In this document: piece after piece, positions 10,201 to 20,664 of the stretch
Position numbering within the stretch: the first letter of the stretch is position 1
Layout of the letters: each line of letters begins with the position of its first letter
Origin: Bradysia coprophila
Taxonomy: Eukaryota; Arthropoda; Insecta; Diptera; Sciaridae
Direction of reading: 5' to 3'
Length of the DNA: 64,000 nucleotides
Assembly (NCBI RefSeq): GCF_014529535.1
Contig: NW_023503493.1
Coordinates: forward strand, 6,852,001 to 6,916,000
Translations under genes and position numbers: made by a program
Notes under the pieces: generated by a model
Database searches by the model: none
What the model was told of the DNA's origin: nothing
The model's input: the letters and a program-made list of their open reading frames with translations, nothing else

Positions 10201-12454
10201 TTGTAACAAATTATTTAAATAACTGACAAACTGTAAGAAAATAACTTGCGTTTTATTACAGTCCGTAAATAGTGAGGACTTTTGATTTTGATATTTGTTT
10301 TTCCATACAAGAGAAGTGATTGATTGTGATAACTGACAATAATATTCCATACACAATGCAATCATTATTCGGATAGCCTTGCCTGTTGCATATAAAATAT
10401 TTTGATTTACACGATAAATAGGTATTACTAATGTAACTATTAATCTCATCACTCGCATGTGCTAATTGAATTGAAATATATATAATTTGCGATGCGTAGA
10501 TACAACAACAACTGGACACTTTTTGTGGTTTCCTCTTGCCTTCCAATGACACGATTTTTATGTGATAAAATTCTTGCATCAAACGATGAATGCAGAACGC
10601 AACACTAAAGAGCTATTGCTATGGAACAACGTTGAATTGTCGTGTACACTCTACAGTAAGGTCACTAGTACCAAACATGGATAGTGAATATGTTCTAAGG
10701 AATTTTGTGAGTATCCCATTTGTGCATGAACCACGAAACGTTGGAAGTTTCATCTCGATTAAAATAAAATTTTCCACTTTTTTCCAAGGTTCAGAACAAA
10801 CTCATCCGAAGTTTCAGCTGATGTGAGTGAACGACTATTTTCTTACATGCGGTAATAGTTATTTGTTTACCGAGGGAAGAAAATATCAAATTCCAACAAG
10901 AACGAAGTTTTTCGGTCAGGGCGAGGTGTGATTAGCCGTTTTTCTACACGAGGAAATTACAACTTTTTTCTCTTGATTTGTTTTCGTTACACTTCGTTCG
11001 AGTTACAACTCGCGAAATTACCTAAAACGTTGGTGATGGTGAAAACGTCCTCGAGCGCAATTACGCTACATCCTCGGGCGAACGTTTCTAATACACATTT
11101 TTGATCCCAGTAACATAATAAACTATTTCTACACGCAGACAGGCGAGAAAATAATCATTTTCTCCCTTCCACTGAAACTCTAAACTCTAAAAGCTTTTGT
11201 TGTAAAAAACGTTGATTTTTCCTCAGCCTTCGACATTTGTTCTGCGTAAAAAATTTGACGGCTGTCAGTTGAAAATTTACGAAAAAATCTTTAAATTCAA
11301 TACCCTCTCTAGCAACCAAACTTGATCTTGACGCAGTCAAAATGCCACCTTATTTTGACAAATATGACACCAGGGTCTATTTTAAGGAATTTAATTTCCA
11401 AAAATTTCCAAAATTTCACAAATTTCACAAAAATTCTTAAAATTTCCAAATTTTGTTTTCTGTTAGATCTCATTTCGAAGTAATCAGTTAAGCTCAAAGA
11501 CATGAAAAACAACTAAAAAAGCAGTAAAAACAACATTTACAATGCAATCTGTTGTGTTTTTAGATAAAATGACAAAAATGATGGAAAAATTTAAGAAATT
11601 TTGGAAATTTAATTTCCTTAAAATAGGCCCTGTATAACACTGACTTTTTTGTAATAGAGTTGCCTAGACGCGCTCTTTGTTAAAGCAATATTGACGTCAC
11701 GTGAAAAAGACAAATTTTAAAATTTATTTCATTTTTGCACACCAAAACGACGGAGCAATACACAAAAAAAGACGTCACAATCACAAATTATTCATTTTCG
11801 AACACCGAAATGGTAACAGGAGACGCAATATTTTCAACACAAAAAAGGACATTGCTGCTCATACTTCATTCAATTTATTTTTAAAAGTGTAAAATGTTCT
11901 ATGAGTACACTGCACAGTTTTACCACCTTAATTTTCCTAGTTTGGTTGCTAGAGAGGGTGTTGTTCAATTTGATTGCTCATGTCACCTTGCAGATTAACA
12001 TGCATCAAATAAAGACTCCTTAGACAGACTTTGGTCAGTGTTTCTTCCTTAAATCTACATTAAATGAAAACAAAATCTACTTTTACAATAATCTTTCTTC
12101 AGCTTAAGGGAGCAATGGGTTATCTACAATCGCAATTCGTAGACCCAAGATTCGGTTTAAAATTTGTAATACGAATTCTACGAATTACTAGGCAATACGT
12201 TGTTATACTTTCAACACATTGAACTTGAATATTCGTCCTATATGTCCCCTCACTGAGTGTATAAAATTAGGCAGATCAACAAAAGAAAACCAAAGAAGCA
12301 CCTGTGATATATCCAGATGATTTTGAGGATTTAAATCTGCGCAAAATTGGGCCGATCCACCTGGAATATGCCCATCGATTCCATAATCCGAAGTACACAT
12401 AGACCACTTAGTCATCGCACTTAAAACACCCACAAATATAAAAAATTTCTTCAT
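7220..12454 (-). CDS. Secreted, probably GPI-anchored lipocalin (five exons, 252 aa)
   Basis: Lipocalins bind small hydrophobic ligands in an eight-stranded barrel. Exons, 5' to 3': 12302-12454, 8827-8937, 8568-8760, 8325-8482 and 7220-7363. All junctions are GT/AG and the phases agree. Exon 1 encodes a signal peptide (MKKFFIFVGVLSAMT). Exon 2 opens with ITGMWYGAE, the GxW lipocalin signature. Exons 3-4 carry barrel segments (LEYSLRYNTTRRGFWISS; QVMKAVGTHLVLTFC). The last exon encodes DIQSVRNLLRRRGLSTSSI, then a cysteine and a hydrophobic tail (SSILLLGLAFLF) ending two Tyr before the stop. This looks like a GPI-attachment signal, as known for Lazarillo-type lipocalins. Cys residues fall at places suited to two disulphides. 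Intron 1 is 3.36 kb and full of transposon fragments. The subfamily is not assigned. Confidence 0.85.
9131..9659. mobile_element. MITE-like element, TIR CACCTAGCATAGTAGTAGAA
   Basis: CACCTAGCATAGTAGTAGAA at 9131 is mirrored by TTCTACTACTATGCTAGGTG ending at 9659. A second, shorter copy with the same ends is at 57560-57699. Inside (about 9198-9572) is a nested segment bounded by CAGGGCTTATTTTAAGG and a degenerate counterpart. That segment contains a degenerate tandem repeat of roughly 55 bp. It lies in lipocalin intron 1. Confidence 0.75.
11371..11632. mobile_element. hAT-type MITE with 8-bp target-site duplication
   Basis: Ends are CAGGGTCTATTTTAAGGAAT and the reverse complement of CAGGGCCTATTTTAAGGAAA, a terminal inverted repeat of about 30 bp. 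Flanks are TATGACAC (11363-11370) and TATAACAC (11633-11640), a 7/8 match. CAGGG ends with 8-bp duplications are characteristic of hAT elements. It lies in lipocalin intron 1 and has no coding capacity. Confidence 0.8.
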
Positions 12455-14012
12455 AGTTCACAGCTTTCCAATTTTCCGTATTGTTAGAAACCAGTAAAGT
12501 AAATCAACGGTCAGTTCACTGAATAAAAATTGCTTCAATCCCAACTTAATCCGTTTCGCTGGAGTTTCGACGGTCAACTAAATGTTCTGTTGACTCTTCT
12601 GTATCAATTAAGTTATGATTTCTTTCGGAAACATTGTATTTAGCGCTGTAGCAAAATGTTGATGGTGGTAACTCTACGCTCACACTCACTCTGCGTAATA
12701 TCATTTTACTGACTATAATCATGTTAATTAAGAGTATAATCCGATGATGCTTGACAGAAGGTAGGGAGCCAATTCATTCATACGGTTTATCATACAGTGT
12801 GAGTAAGCTTTTCATTTTCGAACCGAAATTCTTAGTCATAAAATAAATTGTTTCGATGTGAACCGATGAAAGAACCTAGTGTTATGAATTCAAAATGTAA
12901 CCTTTCGACCCTGATGTTCTATGCATTTTTCGGCTGATTTCGAAACGGCATGCGTTAATAGTCCCAGACTCCAAGAGACTATACATTTTCAGTCAGAATT
13001 AGCATTTTGTTAGATATATATTTTGTGATCTTCTGACCACATGCCAAAATTTGTTTGCCGTTTAGTCACTGCTTAAATAGCAGTTTTATTCAATTTTAAT
13101 GATCGATTTAAATTTACTTTAACTGGTGCATTGCCTCTGATACTCATTTTGACTTACTATGTTCCACATTTTCTCTATTCTGCTCCTGCGATTATGTGTA
13201 CTTTAGAGACTTTCCCTGTATGACGTCATTCTTTTAAGCCATTAAAGCGCACAAGTAATTTTTCGTGGCCGAACTGCTTTTTCCATTGCTTAACGTAAGT
13301 TAAAAATCGAATTACAATGGAAAACGCAGCATAAATGTCAGCCACGAGCCACAATAATTCGCTCGTATGTTTTCGTTCTTAACCTTAACATGATACGTTA
13401 CACTTCGACACTTACTATTAAACAGCCTCGATGAAGCTTCATCGAGGCTGTTTACTTACTATCCCTTTAAATTGACTTCAGGACAACTTCTTACCGATGA
13501 TTTGTTCAAATGTTTTGATAGAATGGAAAATCAGTTTTCACAACGCAGGGGAGAAAATAGTTATTTTCTCACCTCAGCTGAAAATTCGGGAGCCTTTGTT
13601 GTGAAAAACGTTGTGTTGACTTAGGGAAGAAAAGTTGGAAATTTCATTTTCTCGGGTGTCTTGTGGCCCTCGATACACTCGCAACCTCTGGTAAAAAACA
13701 CCCTCTAAATGAAATTTCCCTAGGTTAACAAATGAGTATTCATCTTCCATTCGATCGAATGTGTAAGATCTTTTTGATTACTTTTCTCTTTCTCTTCTTC
13801 GGTTTTTGTCGGCCAACGAAATTATACGCAGATTTTTGTATAAAGGTTACCCTAGCATAATGGAAAAATAAATGATGGATTAATGGTAGTATGCCCTGCC
13901 AAACTATTTCCTCCAGTTTTTTCTCATAAATAAATGTCGTCTATTGAGTTGAGTCACTCAAGTCTAAACAAAATGTTAAGGTTCACCCGTTCACCGATTC
14001 TTTGTATATTTT
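12455..14012. other. Lipocalin upstream region and intergenic DNA
   Basis: The first few hundred bases upstream of 12454 probably hold the lipocalin promoter and 5' UTR; no motif was assigned. The rest carries a micro-palindrome at 13419-13454. It also has a segment at 13550-13700 resembling sequence near 11140-11300, probably two copies of one degraded repeat. Confidence 0.45.
13411..13462. mobile_element. 36-bp perfect palindrome between 8-bp direct repeats
   Basis: TAAACAGCCTCGATGAAG is followed directly by its exact reverse complement (13419-13454, no loop). CTTACTAT flanks it on both sides (13411-13418 and 13455-13462). The direct repeat abuts the palindrome exactly, the signature of an insertion with an 8-bp target-site duplication. 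The insert would be two 18-bp inverted repeats fused head to head. Confidence 0.85.
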
Positions 14013-14549
14013 GATCGCCCAAAACCACTTGCAGTGGAGGTGTGACGCAAGTCCTGTTATCCACTTACGAAAGAACTGATATCGGTGTAGGTGACGCTTA
14101 CAGATTCTACACGCAAAAAGATATGCGTCACAAATGGCAGCTGATGAGGAAAGTACGCGAAAGTTTTATCAACAAAAATCTTACCAGAAAAATTTTAGGA
14201 AGAAAATTATAATAAAAAGTTTGCGTCAAAAAGTGGCAGATGATTCGGCTTTCTTCCGTTTGAATTCCATTCATTAAAGGAATATATTTCACAATTATAA
14301 AAATTTTCCTTCCTCAACATCTGCCACTTGTGACGCAAACTTTTTTATTATAATTTTCTTCCTAAAATTTTTCTGGTAAGATTTTTGTTGATAAAACTTT
14401 CGCGTACTTTGCTCATCAGCTGCCATTTGTGACGCATATCTTTTTGCGTGTAGAATCTGTAAGCGTCACCTACACCGATATCAGTTCTTTTGTAAGTGGA
14501 TAACAGGACTTGCGTCACACATCCACTGCAAGTGGTTTTGGGCGATATC
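14013..14549. mobile_element. Foldback MITE with arms of about 230 bp
   Basis: Left arm 14013-14254 and right arm 14319-14549 are nearly identical in reverse complement, around a loop of about 65 bp. Ends read GATCGCCCAAAACCACTTG and its mirror. GGACTTGCGTCAC lies near each end, a motif shared with 2344, 5103, about 17046, about 17130, about 27780 and about 34647. It has no coding capacity. Confidence 0.88.
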
Positions 14550-14689
14550 AGCTCATTTGTAAGTTGTGATTTTTTAGAATTGGGTCGAAGATAATAGACA
14601 ATTGTACTATGCAGTTTGAACGAAAATATTCTTCTTAGAAAACTGTATAACTTTCTCTTTGATCTCAACCTTCCAGCTTTCATTTGACA

Positions 14690-15260
14690 AAAATCGAAAA
14701 TTTTACGGAATTCAAAAATTTGATGAAAATCGAAAAGTCTAAAATCGAAAAATTCACGAATATCGAAAATTTGACCAAAATCGAAAATTTGAGGCACTTA
14801 AAATGCTCATAGCTCCCAAATAAGCGACTTTTTAAGAAAACCATGAAACACGTGTCGACTAGAATGTAAAACTCTATCAATTTGTCTTTTAAACGAACTT
14901 TCTATCTGCAGTATTTTCCGAGTTATGGCTGACATAGCTCGCACTTAAAACGCCCATATCTCCAAAATAAGCGACTTTTTAGGGAAACCATGAAACACGC
15001 ATCGACTAGAATCTAAAACTCTATAACTTTGTCTTTTACACGAACTTTCTATCCGCAGTATTTTCCGAGTTATGGCTGACATAGCTCGCACTTAAAACGC
15101 TCATAGCTCCCAAATAGACGACTTTTTAGGAAAACCATGAAACACGTGTCGAATGAAATCTGAAACTCTATAAATTTGTCTTTTAAACGAACTTTCTATC
15201 TGCCATATTTTCCGAGTTATAGGTTCCATAGCTCAATAGCTTAACACGCTCATAACTCCG
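14690..15260. repeat. 147-bp tandem repeats preceded by a TCGAAAATTT-rich block
   Basis: GCACTTAAAA begins at about 14794, 14941 and 15088, exactly 147 bp apart, with a decayed fourth unit near 15235. Each unit carries AAACCATGAAACACG and CCGAGTTATGGCTGACATAG. The segment 14690-14792 has short degenerate repeats of TCGAAAATTT. Confidence 0.85.
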
Positions 15261-15420
15261 AAATTATAAGCTTTTATAAAAATTCCTTCAAATTAGTTTC
15301 TTAGAATTACGTCCTTAACATACCCTGAAAATTTCAGCCAAATCCGCTGGTAAATTCAAAAGTTTCGGTTAACAGAGTGATAGAGTGACAAAGGTTGGTA
15401 AAATTCATCAATTTCAAAAA

Positions 15421-16792
15421 GGGAATGCAATCCCGGTACCAATCCCGGTACCAGTACCAGAAAATCTCAATCCCGAATCCCGGTATTGATCAAAAAATCC
15501 CGAGATTAGTACCGAAATTTAAAATTCAGTTTTTTCTTTATAAAATTTTGATATCGGTCAACTTGTATGATTTACTGCTATGGCAATATAAGATAAATAT
15601 TAGATTAATTGACGCTTTTCACTCATAACGAATTATTTGCAAACACAGAAAAAGACATTTATGCACTGTAGTGCGTAAATATTCATTTCGCGTGCGTAAA
15701 TATTCATTCGATGAAAGTGTAAAATTGCTACATAAAATCTTGTTACTAACTTGTGCCTAAACTGGAATTTTGCGCATGCGATGTGTTGTCACCTCGGCTT
15801 CGCGTCGGGTTGACAATTGTCACATCTATTAAGCAAAATTTCCATTTAGGCACATGTTAGCTGCAGAAAGTACTCTATTTTACATGGAAATATTTTTACA
15901 GTGCCTTACGTTTGCATAATACACTGTCCACTTTCAGTACTCTATTTAGAGTATTACCCATGCTTGAAGTGCGTTGTGGCTATCCAAAATTTGTCAATAA
16001 GTGTTTAAGATTTTTCTGATAGTAGTTGAAATTGTTTGAGAATGGAGGCAGCCTCAGCCTTCTTTTATCAAGAGCATATGAGTATCTGCTGCTCATCCAA
16101 CCCAAGGCTGTACACTTTGGGGAGGTCACGCAGATCACCATTTTATTAGATACGCGGGAACACACCTTTTCCATACAAACAAATTTACCAAAATTAAATT
16201 TGTATGGCGTGGTGAATTTTTTGTATGAAAAGTGGTGTGTAAGTCGCGTATCTGCATCCGTATCTGTATACAACCTTGATCAAACCAACGAGCGTTGAAT
16301 CTGAACGTGCATTTTCGGCTTGCTGTTACTTGCGTAAAACATTTTGTAGATTTAGGCGATATTTTCCAAACTGTCACTAATTAACGCTGTCGGCAAGTCA
16401 GTCTTCTCTCACTGAAAATTTAAATTACCTAACAAATCAATTCATTTTTAAACCATAAACCACAAAAATTTGCGATTGTGACGACAATGAGTCCCACATA
16501 AAGCATAAATTTAAGTTAGTTACCCGGCCTTCACACAGCGACGTAAGTTACGAACTTCTTTTGTCCTAGCGTCAAATTTGATATTTTTAACAAAAGAAAT
16601 TCGATAATTATGTTACTGTGTGTAAGCAAACTTAACTGTTCCATTAAAAAACGAGAATAGAATGAAAATTAATGTTTTTACTGATAATTAATCCATAACT
16701 TTTCTGTACCGAAAATCCCGGTACTGGTACCGGTACTGAGTTTCTCAATCCCGAATCCCGGGATTCAAAAATCGGTACGGGATTGCATTCCC
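15421..16792. mobile_element. DNA transposon remnant, TIR GGGAATGCAATCCCG
   Basis: GGGAATGCAATCCCGGTACC at 15421 is mirrored by GGTACGGGATTGCATTCCC ending at 16792. CCCGGTA/TACCGG motifs repeat at both ends. Flanks ATTTCAAA and AATTCAAA are similar, suggesting an old 8-bp duplication and hAT membership. Inside are a hairpin at about 15750-15865 and a further small MITE, so it is nested. No transposase ORF remains. Confidence 0.7.
16104..16277. mobile_element. Small MITE, TIR AAGGCTGTACAC
   Basis: The left end reads AAGGCTGTACACTTTGGGG and continues GAGGTCACGCAGATC. The right end, reversed, reads AAGGTTGTATACAGATAC. It shares its left end and an internal TTAGATACGC segment with the larger element at 42159-43682. 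Flanks are only 7/10 alike. Confidence 0.6.
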
Positions 16793-17000
16793 TAATTCAA
16801 AATGTATGAAAATGAATTTCTTCATACAAATTTCTGCAAATTTCCAAGTTTTGAAATTTAATATCTCGGCCAAATTTTAACCTTATGAGGCGTGTGATAG
16901 CTCGTTGAACTCGTATGGACGCCCAGATTACGAATAAAATACTTTGGGGGTAGTAGGAGCAAAGGGGGAAAAGTCAAAAAGTTCGTGTATATATGTTCCT

Positions 17001-17168
17001 CAGTCCTGCGGAAATTTTTTTTGTCAAATTTTTCAGTGTGAACGGACTTGCGTCACGGCTTTTCACTAACGTAGGGCCATGACTCAGTCCTGCGGAAAAA
17101 AATTTTTGTCAAATTTTTCAGTGTGAACGGACTTGCGTCACGGCCCTTCACTAACGTAGGGCCATGAT
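17001..17168. repeat. Tandem duplication of about 84 bp
   Basis: Two copies (from about 17001 and 17085) each contain CAGTCCTGCGGAAA, GGACTTGCGTCACGG and CACTAACGTAGGGCCATGA. Both carry the GACTTGCGTCAC motif of the repeat family seen elsewhere in the window. Confidence 0.85.
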
Positions 17169-17169
17169 T

Positions 17170-18240
17170 ACTAGAGGGCTTAGCACAGTTCATAATAGTT
17201 ATGATCTGTGAGTGACGGGGGCCAATAAATTGTGGACAAAAGTCATTTGCCATTCGTTAAAAAAGCTTGAGAAATCGGACAGTCAGAGGCAGTGAAATTT
17301 CAGCCTGAATTTGCTTCAGCTGACCCACACATACAATAAAAACTGTTTATCCGGTTACAGCTTATACACCATCGCGTGTGTTAGTGGTAAAACCGTATAC
17401 AGACGCATACATAGTTTTGATTGTTTGTGTTGATCAGCTGAAAAACTGTATGGAAACTAAAAAAATCTTTGAAGGTTACAGTGCGATTGGCTTTTTTTTC
17501 AAGAATTATTCGACAAAAATTATTTTTGACGTTTCGGAACGGAATATTCATTATCTACAGCCACAACAAAAGAAGTGTCTAGACAGAAAACTAGTGCTGC
17601 GTTTTTCTCAGCAAAGTTAAAGCTTTCACTCGAAAAAAGAAATCCTCTGCTTTGACACTCCAAGATCCTCTTAGGATTTAAAACAAAGGTGGAAATTCTT
17701 ATTTACTCGCTCTATCCACCTCTAGGAAAATGTACCAGTGCTATTCTCTCCGCATTAGGGTCGGTCGATTTTTGAAAAATTTCAAATCAGACCCAGCTTA
17801 ACCCACAGAAGATTTTAAGACCAAAAAACATTTTTTTTTAATGTTCTATGCTTTGCCCAAGACGATTTTTTAGAAAATTTTTGAGTATCAGAAAATGTTG
17901 GTACTTTGTTGTTACTCCTAATCAAAAGATTGAGTAAATTTTTTCTTTTTTCCTTTAAATATTCAACGTAAGGTTAAAGGAATACAACAAAACAAAAAAA
18001 TACAAAAATTCGATCAAAACCAAGTTTTCCGAAGTAAACGAAGTTCATGGAAGTCGGTTTTTTTCAGATTTTTTCAACTTTGTTACTATTAAATCAGGAG
18101 TAAATTTAGACGGATTTTTGATAAATTGGCTCATTATCAAGGGAAATAAATAGTGATTCTAGAACACAAACGTTTTTCACTGTCGGTTACTTAATGTCGG
18201 TGGGACTAGTCCAAGTCTAATACACCAACATTGTTAATGA
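17170..18240. other. AT-rich intergenic DNA, no gene seen
   Basis: No recognisable coding region or clear repeat was seen. Confidence 0.45.
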
Positions 18241-18527
18241 AAAAAATATTTGTCTAAAACAATAAGTAAAAGATGACTACCACATCAAATTACCATGCAC
18301 TGTCTACATATATTGTGTTCACACATGAGTATGACTTTTCCCGTTAGAATTGAAGTCTTGATGTTCTTTCTTCGTCCGAACAAACCAATAACTTTTTTTT
18401 TTTATTTTGAATAGCGTCGACAGCGTCAATTCTAACGGGAAAGGTGTGAACACAATTATGTAGACAGTGCATGGTAATTTGATGTGGTAGTCATCTTTTA
18501 CTTATTGTTTTAGACAAATATTTTTTT
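18241..18527. mobile_element. Foldback MITE, arms about 100 bp
   Basis: 18241-18350 pairs with 18427-18527. The arms share AAATATTTGTCTAAAACAAT, GACTACCACATCAAATTACC and CGTTAGAATTG. No duplication of the target was identified. Confidence 0.8.
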
Positions 18528-19953
18528 CTCCGCATAGTCCAGCCAAAATTACTATCAATCAATCAAAAATGAAAACATCGATTCTATTCAGTCAACATAA
18601 TTTATTCTTTCGTTCTCTTGCGATTTTATCATATATTATGGTTACACCGTCATTTATATTTAGTATGGTCAACGTTCATACAGTTTATTATTGTCATTTG
18701 AAAGTTTCTTTCAACATTTTTAATGCAACAAAAAGTGAAAGACAAAAATTAAAAATCAAAAAAATAGAAAAATTCATCTCTCAAAAAATAGTATCTTTTT
18801 TTTGTATCTTGTCATCATCAATATTCTAATTTGATATTTCTCTACAATAAATTTACTCTCTTCGTATTATATTATTAATTAAAAAAAAAAACGAAAAACT
18901 AATCTCTGTCTTAACAACGGCTATACGATCTACCTAGTAGTTTAGTATACAACATAAATTGGAGTTAACGAAAATATTGGAAGGAAAATTGATTTTTGCT
19001 TCTATCGGTTATTACTGTTGTTGTTTGTGTAATTATAATATCTCGTTCATAACGCATTCGAATATCAATTTTTAATAATAAAATGATTGGCTATAGTATG
19101 AGGAAAATGAATTCCTCCAAGGCACTTCAATTCATCGTCTCTTCGCTTTGTTTCTTTGAAGTAGATTAGGCGACTTCGCCATTTGGTTTAAAAAAAAAGT
19201 CTTTTGCGAGGTGAAGAATATTTTAGCCAATTTGTTGATACGGCTATAGATCCATAGTCCACGGGATTCATCGTCCCTCATAGATTTGCGGCTGGAGATT
19301 GGAGTAATATTGTTAGACTTTGCATTATGAACAACACTTGTTCTACAACTTTTGTTTTTAAGGGTGACCCTAGCCGTCACACTTCATAGAAGCTCCAAAT
19401 TTTTTGTCAAAACGTAGCTGCACGAACATTGTAATTGAAAAATGAAATTTTGGTTGAATGGTCTGCCTGACAAGTTGAAAATTCGAAAATTAGACTTGTA
19501 GTGCACGTCAGACCCTCCAACAGAGATTCTATTTTTCAATTGCATTCTACTTTTGGCTTCAGTACCTTCATTTCGACACAAAATTTGATTTTTTACGTAG
19601 TGTGGCCAGCAAGATATACACCAGGGCTACGCTAGTTATATACATTCTAGGGCCGAAAAGATCAAATATTTTTCATCCTGCAAAGTCCGACAAATATTAC
19701 ACCAATGTCCAGTGGACATTGTCCACCCACAACCCGATAATGGACGATAAAGCCCGTGGGCAATGGTTCTGATATTTAAATCACAAAATTAGGTGAAAAA
19801 ATCACTAATGACAACTGCCGAAAGTACCAGTGTAACGGTGAGGGTCTCCAAGGTCACACAAATTTTGGAAAAGACAACCTTACAAACGATTTATATGCAT
19901 GAAAGATCCCTTGTAAAAGTGTTATAGACAATATAGACATACACTGCATTCCC
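18528..19953. other. AT-rich intergenic DNA, no gene seen
   Basis: Short open frames here show no similarity that I recognise. The run near 18720-18830 is low-complexity lysine/phenylalanine-coding AT sequence. Confidence 0.4.
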
Positions 19954-20064
19954 GTCAAGAAAAATCGGAAAAGTGTGAAGAAACGTCAAGAAACATAAAG
20001 AATGTCAACTATGTCTTTCTGACGTTTCTTCACTCTTTGACGATATTTTTCGGCTGTTCTTGAC
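19954..20064. repeat. Imperfect hairpin, arms about 45 bp
   Basis: GTCAAGAAAAATCG ... GTGAAGAAACGTCA at 19954-20003 pairs with TGACGTTTCTTCAC ... TGTTCTTGAC at 20021-20064. It is probably a degraded foldback element. Confidence 0.65.
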
Positions 20065-20664
20065 ACTCTGGCAATTTTTCGTGGTGATTTAACAAATCAA
20101 CCAAAAATGACGAATCGGCAAAAAACAATCAATATTCTGACTTGAGCGATACTTCACGGCTTATCTACACTCAAAGTTTTGTAATTTTGATCGATAAACC
20201 TTGAAAGATAAGAGGTAGTGTTCGAACAATGTGGATGATTTTGACGTGTCTCTGATTTTATATCAACGTTTGAAATTGTTAACATCAATTTTGATCAGGT
20301 GCCTTGGCACTTTCGTCAGTTTTTTTCACCTATTTTGATGATTTAAATGTTGCAATCAACACAGCGACAAAAAACCATTCTCCTGCACGAAAAATACCAA
20401 ATGCCTCGCGTCTAAAACAAATTTAAATAAAAAATAATTTAGAAAAAAAAATAATTAAAATTTTAAATTGACGCAACACGGGTTACACCAATGCGAACTT
20501 TAGACCAGGTCCAAACATATATCGTCCAAGGTAAATAACGTTCCGTATAAACCGAGCACAACTTTCGTCTTAAGTCCCAAATTTCGACATCATTTCGAAT
20601 CGACTTTATACACAAACCACTAACCGCACAAAGTCAAAAAACAAAACATCGAACCGAACCGAAA
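20065..20664. other. Region downstream of merlin
   Basis: It probably includes the merlin 3' UTR on the minus strand, but its end could not be fixed from sequence alone. No other gene was seen. Confidence 0.4.

Noticed and set aside
10075-10582. Two overlapping minus-strand frames of 127 and 108 codons in lipocalin intron 1
   Set aside because: Composition follows the local AT bias, the frames compete with each other, and no receptor or enzyme motif could be identified.
14348-14797. 149-codon minus-strand frame
   Set aside because: It lies across one arm of the 14.0-14.5 kb foldback and the TCGAAAATTT repeats; the repetitive FDFxxIFDF content is an artefact.
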